DNA from: an uncultured Clostridia bacterium
Lineage (GTDB): Bacteria; Bacillota; Clostridia; Peptostreptococcales; Anaerovoracaceae
DNA: 8,732 nt
NCBI GenBank assembly: GCA_937915045.1
Contig: CALDNM010000139.1
Location: 1 to 8,732, forward strand
Direction of reading: 5' to 3'
Positions 7,271-8,732 of this stretch are shown here, piece after piece. The notes below the pieces were generated by a model that was not told where the DNA came from, made no database searches, and saw nothing but the letters and a program-made list of their open reading frames with translations. Position 1 is the stretch's first letter. Each line of letters opens with the position of its first letter. The translations under genes were made by a program, and so were the position numbers.

Positions 7271-7328
7271 ATCCGAGACTGCCGGCGCTGAGGCGGATCT
7301 CAATTATTACTTCTAGATCCGAGGCTGC
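7247..7328 (+). repeat. 46-base-period tandem duplication of the pilT 3' end, each copy a stem-loop
   Basis: The 36 bases at 7247-7282 recur at 7293-7328 with two differences (T/C at 7267/7313 and A/G at 7278/7324). The first difference is silent (TTT/TTC for Phe) and both copies encode ADLNYYF plus a TAG stop. Each copy contains CGGATCT (7248-7254; 7294-7300) facing AGATCCG (7269-7275; 7315-7321), a 7-bp stem with a 14-base loop. The two hairpins could exchange arms. They lie between the pilT stop and the terminator. Confidence 0.85.
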
Positions 7329-7355
7329 TAGCTCTTATTGTTCGAGAGCATCAAC

Positions 7356-7401
7356 GTCCGGATACGCTGTTCCTGGTCCGCCGCGTATCCGGGCTTTTTT
7401 T
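7356..7401 (+). terminator. intrinsic terminator of the pil operon
   Basis: CCGGATACGC (7358-7367) pairs perfectly with GCGTATCCGG (7383-7392) across a 15-base loop. A G-T and a G-C pair can extend the stem outwards to 7356/7394, and seven T residues follow (7395-7401). This is a strong rho-independent terminator 86 bases after the pilT stop, and it fits the end of the operon. Confidence 0.9.
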
Positions 7402-7441
7402 CGCTCACTCGCATGGCCCAGCACTCACTCGCGAGGTCCAA

Positions 7442-7606
7442 ATGCGCCAATTCCTTTTTTATAACTTCCGTTGGCACAATTTTTGTGCCAAGAATGATGA
7501 AATCAAGTGCATTGACGCACTTCCAAGATCGTACAGCTACAAGAAAACGAAGAATTACGTTATCACGTACAAGATGTACAAATCAACGGATAAAGCAGCC
7601 AGTTAA
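7442..7606 (+). CDS. possible small basic protein of 54 residues, unknown
   Basis: An ATG at 7442 follows GAGGT (7433-7437) by four bases and opens a 54-residue frame ending in TAA at 7604-7606. The peptide is basic (about eleven Lys/Arg against four Asp/Glu) and rich in Tyr, Asn and Lys, for example RSYSYKKTKNYVITYKMYKS (29-48). That composition looks protein-like but is unlike the neighbouring genes. No promoter is evident between the operon terminator and this ORF, and a strong hairpin lies inside it. It may be a real small gene, the first part of a decayed gene whose remainder is in another frame to 7694, or chance. I do not recognise it. Confidence 0.2.
   Translation: MRQFLFYNFRWHNFCAKNDEIKCIDALPRSYSYKKTKNYVITYKMYKSTDKAAS
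7471..7491. repeat. perfect 9-bp hairpin with TTT loop
   Basis: TTGGCACAA (7471-7479) and TTGTGCCAA (7483-7491) pair perfectly around a TTT loop. No T-tail follows on either strand, so it is not a standard terminator. An operator-type palindrome or an RNA structure are both possible. Confidence 0.55.
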
Positions 7607-7665
7607 TTTCTATAATCGTCATCCTTATACACAGAAGTGTGCCAAGCGCTTTAAAAAAGGGCAAT

Positions 7666-7695
7666 TTGACGCATTTAGAGTAATCACACTATAGC
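7666..7695 (+). promoter_or_regulatory. weak promoter-like sequence in the intergenic region
   Basis: TTGACG (7666-7671) and TATAGC (7690-7695) are 18 bases apart. The -35 is close to consensus and the -10 is poor. A transcript from here would start near 7702 and run straight into the 7716-7750 hairpin, with no room for a gene. It may be chance. Confidence 0.2.
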
Positions 7696-7715
7696 AGATA
7701 AAGAAAACGAAAAGC

Positions 7716-7750
7716 AAATGACGTTCAGTGGTTAGCCCGAACGTCATTTT
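7716..7750. terminator. hairpin terminator between the convergent transcripts, probably bidirectional
   Basis: AAATGACGTTC (7716-7726) pairs perfectly with GAACGTCATTT (7739-7749) across a 12-base loop. On the + strand the stem runs into TTTTA. On the minus strand it is followed by T-rich sequence (reading GCTTTTCGTTTTCTTT). It lies about 60 bases beyond the stop of the minus-strand hydrolase gene and is the best candidate for that gene's terminator. It can also catch readthrough from the left. Confidence 0.7.
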
Positions 7751-7809
7751 AGATTGGATCGTATATGTTTAAAATCAATTTGATCTTTAAACCATTTTTA
7801 TGTGATGAA

Positions 7810-8628
7810 TTAATTTTTCATCGGCATGTGGATTATAGCCACGATGTGGAAATATCTCGCCGGCATAACGCAGACTCCCTTTCTAGGGTTGGCCGCATTG
7901 ATGATCTTTGTGCTGCTGTAAGCCATGGCCGCGTGCGATATGCTGCTCCTGCTCGAACCGCAAAGCACGATGTCGCCTTTGGACGCCTTGCTGAGGCTCG
8001 TCCCGATATTGTATCTCTTGAGCTGGTTGTAAAGCCCCTGCGCTGAAGTACGGCTGACATGCTTAGTGCTTGCCTTCGACTTTTTGTAGCAGTAATATAC
8101 GTATCCGCTGCAGTCGAATCTGCTCGGCCCTTCGGCACCGCTGACATAAGCGCATCCGAGTTTGCTCTTCGCGACATTCATCAGCTTCGAGCGTCCGGCC
8201 TTAGCAGCCGTAGTTGCTTTATATGTCTTCGACGTGACAAAAACTGTATCACCGTTTTCGTCAGTGTAGAATGCTCTGAGTCTGTATTTGTAACCTGTGT
8301 TATCGGAAAGGCCTGTCCTTGTATAAGATGTATCTGTCACCTGCGCGACTCTCTTATAATTGGTTTTGCCTGCTTTTGCTGTATATACTCTGTAGAACTG
8401 CGCTCCATCAACAGCTGCCCATTTCATCGATATCGATGATGTCTTCTTCGATGTGAAAGAAATGGCCGGTGCTTTCGGCGCGACCGCGGTTTCAGTCGTC
8501 GCAGTGCTGCTCTGCGCGGACGCTGTGTCATTCGTATCAGCGAACGCTGTCTGAGGTACCAGAGTGAACGCTGTGAATATCATGACGGCAAGTGCCGCGA
8601 CAGTAACTTTCTTAGTAAGTGATTTCAT
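7810..8628 (-). CDS. secreted FN3 - NlpC/P60 cysteine peptidase (cell-wall hydrolase)
   Basis: The product has 272 residues. A clear signal peptide (MKSLTKKVT, hydrophobic core 9-24, cleavage after AFA at about 30) is followed by a Ser/Thr/Ala-rich linker, a fibronectin type III domain (about 52-140; W70, Y79RVY, Y113KYRLRAF) and a C-terminal NlpC/P60 domain (about 146-268). The catalytic Cys is C173 in FDCSGYVYYCY and the catalytic His is H232 in SHAAMAY. The third polar residue, usually His, appears to be N244 in IINAANPRKG. Family members cut peptide stems of peptidoglycan outside the cell; the substrate is inferred. The FN3 part may bind the wall or a partner. The start at 8628 is chosen because AAAGGG lies six bases upstream and a promoter occupies 8657-8684. 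The in-frame ATG at 8643 has no good Shine-Dalgarno. It is convergent with the pil operon and not part of it. Confidence 0.9.
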   Translation of the reverse strand: MKSLTKKVTVAALAVMIFTAFTLVPQTAFADTNDTASAQSSTATTETAVAPKAPAISFTSKKTSSISMKWAAVDGAQFYRVYTAKAGKTNYKRVAQVTDTSYTRTGLSDNTGYKYRLRAFYTDENGDTVFVTSKTYKATTAAKAGRSKLMNVAKSKLGCAYVSGAEGPSRFDCSGYVYYCYKKSKASTKHVSRTSAQGLYNQLKRYNIGTSLSKASKGDIVLCGSSRSSISHAAMAYSSTKIINAANPRKGVCVMPARYFHIVAIIHMPMKN

Positions 8629-8634
8629 ATTTTT

Positions 8635-8640
8635 CCCTTT
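8635..8640 (-). promoter_or_regulatory. Shine-Dalgarno AAAGGG fixing the hydrolase start
   Basis: Reading the minus strand, AAAGGG (8640 to 8635) lies six bases before the ATG at 8628. It sits inside the reading frame of any longer version of the protein, which argues for the shorter form with the signal peptide at its very N terminus. Confidence 0.65.
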
Positions 8641-8650
8641 CATCAACATA

Positions 8651-8668
8651 GTCACTATCATACGTGAC
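8651..8668. promoter_or_regulatory. candidate operator palindrome over the -10 box
   Basis: GTCAC (8651-8655) and GTGAC (8664-8668) form a perfect inverted repeat with an 8-base gap that contains the whole -10 box of the hydrolase promoter. A dimeric repressor bound here would block RNA polymerase. With only 5-base arms, chance cannot be excluded. Confidence 0.35.
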
Positions 8669-8684
8669 GAAAGTGTCATGTCAA
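8657..8684 (-). promoter_or_regulatory. promoter of the FN3-NlpC/P60 gene
   Basis: On the minus strand a perfect -35 TTGACA (8684-8679) and a -10 TATGAT (8662-8657) are 16 bases apart. The predicted start near 8650 gives a leader of about 22 bases ending in the Shine-Dalgarno and ATG. It resembles a strong housekeeping promoter. Confidence 0.75.
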
Positions 8685-8732
8685 TGAAGAGAGCGCCGTC
8701 TTCACTTAGTTTTCACAATAAGCGGCGCGCGT

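Larger units (their letters stand above)
7402..7715. other. AT-richer intergenic stretch, possible gene relic
   Basis: This is about 310 bases after the operon terminator with no confident gene. It is visibly richer in A and T than the pil genes. It contains a possible 54-codon ORF (7442-7606) and, in another forward frame straight after it, further protein-like codons up to the TAG at 7692-7694, which could mean a frame-shifted remnant of one gene. It also contains a perfect hairpin (7471-7491), a smaller AAGTGC/GCACTT hairpin around 7503-7521, and a promoter-like pair at 7666-7695. I recognise no protein family, tRNA or IS element in it. Confidence 0.4.

Noticed and set aside
7338..7694. 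118-codon + strand ORF after pilT
   Set aside because: Its first third runs through the operon terminator hairpin and T-run, it has no Shine-Dalgarno, and its composition there is not protein-like. Only its last 30 codons look coding, and these are discussed as a possible relic.
7765..8046. 93-codon + strand ORF
   Set aside because: It is antisense to the NlpC/P60 catalytic domain, which has clear family motifs on the minus strand, and it has no ribosome binding site.
8059..8439. 126-codon + strand ORF
   Set aside because: It is a shadow of the FN3 and NlpC/P60 coding sequence on the opposite strand, with no family features of its own.
8629..8679. Longer N terminus for the hydrolase (start at 8679 or 8643)
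   Set aside because: The upstream codons overlap the -35/-10 promoter and the Shine-Dalgarno, and the added residues would bury the signal peptide inside the protein.
1..8732. CRISPR arrays, tRNA or rRNA genes, intact insertion sequences
   Set aside because: I looked for regularly spaced repeats, cloverleaf-like segments and transposase motifs on both strands and saw none. The only tandem repeat is the two-copy unit at the end of pilT.

Overview
The window holds a compact type IV pilus (T4P) assembly operon on the + strand (about 181-7270) and, facing it across roughly 540 bases of non-coding or relic DNA, one minus-strand gene for a secreted FN3-NlpC/P60 cell-wall hydrolase (8628-7810). The host is most likely a Gram-positive anaerobe of the class Clostridia. 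This is inferred from the pilMNO-type operon with no PilQ secretin or PilP lipoprotein, the strong purine-rich Shine-Dalgarno sites before almost every gene, the TTG and GTG starts, the frequent ATA isoleucine codons in a medium-GC background, and the FN3-plus-NlpC architecture of the neighbouring exoprotein. I cannot name a genus.

Layout. 1-180: a perfect hairpin at the left edge (6-26), then a good sigma-A-type promoter with an extended -10 (117-145) that should start the operon. 181-951 pilD (prepilin peptidase). 992-2194 pilC (inner-membrane platform, TTG start). 2207-3106 pilM-like. 3114-3752 pilN-like (GTG start). 3768-4523 pilO-like with a long Ser/Gly/Thr linker. 4520-6196 pilB (extension ATPase, overlapping pilO by ATGA). 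6215-7270 pilT (retraction ATPase). All genes point the same way with gaps of -4 to about 40 bases, so one transcript is likely. A 46-base tandem duplication of the end of pilT (7247-7328) is followed by a strong intrinsic terminator (7356-7401). 7402-7809 is AT-richer and holds a possible 54-codon ORF, several hairpins and a probable bidirectional terminator (7716-7750). 7810-8628 (-) is the hydrolase gene, with a near-consensus promoter at 8657-8684 whose -10 lies inside a GTCAC-N8-GTGAC palindrome.

How the genes work together. In known T4P systems PilD cleaves and methylates prepilins. PilM, PilN and PilO form a cytoplasmic/inner-membrane alignment ring that connects to PilC. PilB powers pilus extension through PilC and PilT powers disassembly. 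The set is complete for an engine but contains no pilin gene, so the pilins must be encoded elsewhere, either beyond the window edge or at another locus.

I see no wholly new system. The points most worth a second look are the two tandem MshEN-type motifs at the PilB N terminus (possible cyclic-di-GMP control), a Pro-to-Leu change in the PilB Asp box, a changed AIRNLIRE motif in PilT, the duplicated pilT 3' end with two identical hairpins, a PilM lacking its usual first nucleotide-binding motif, and the relic-like region between the convergent transcripts.
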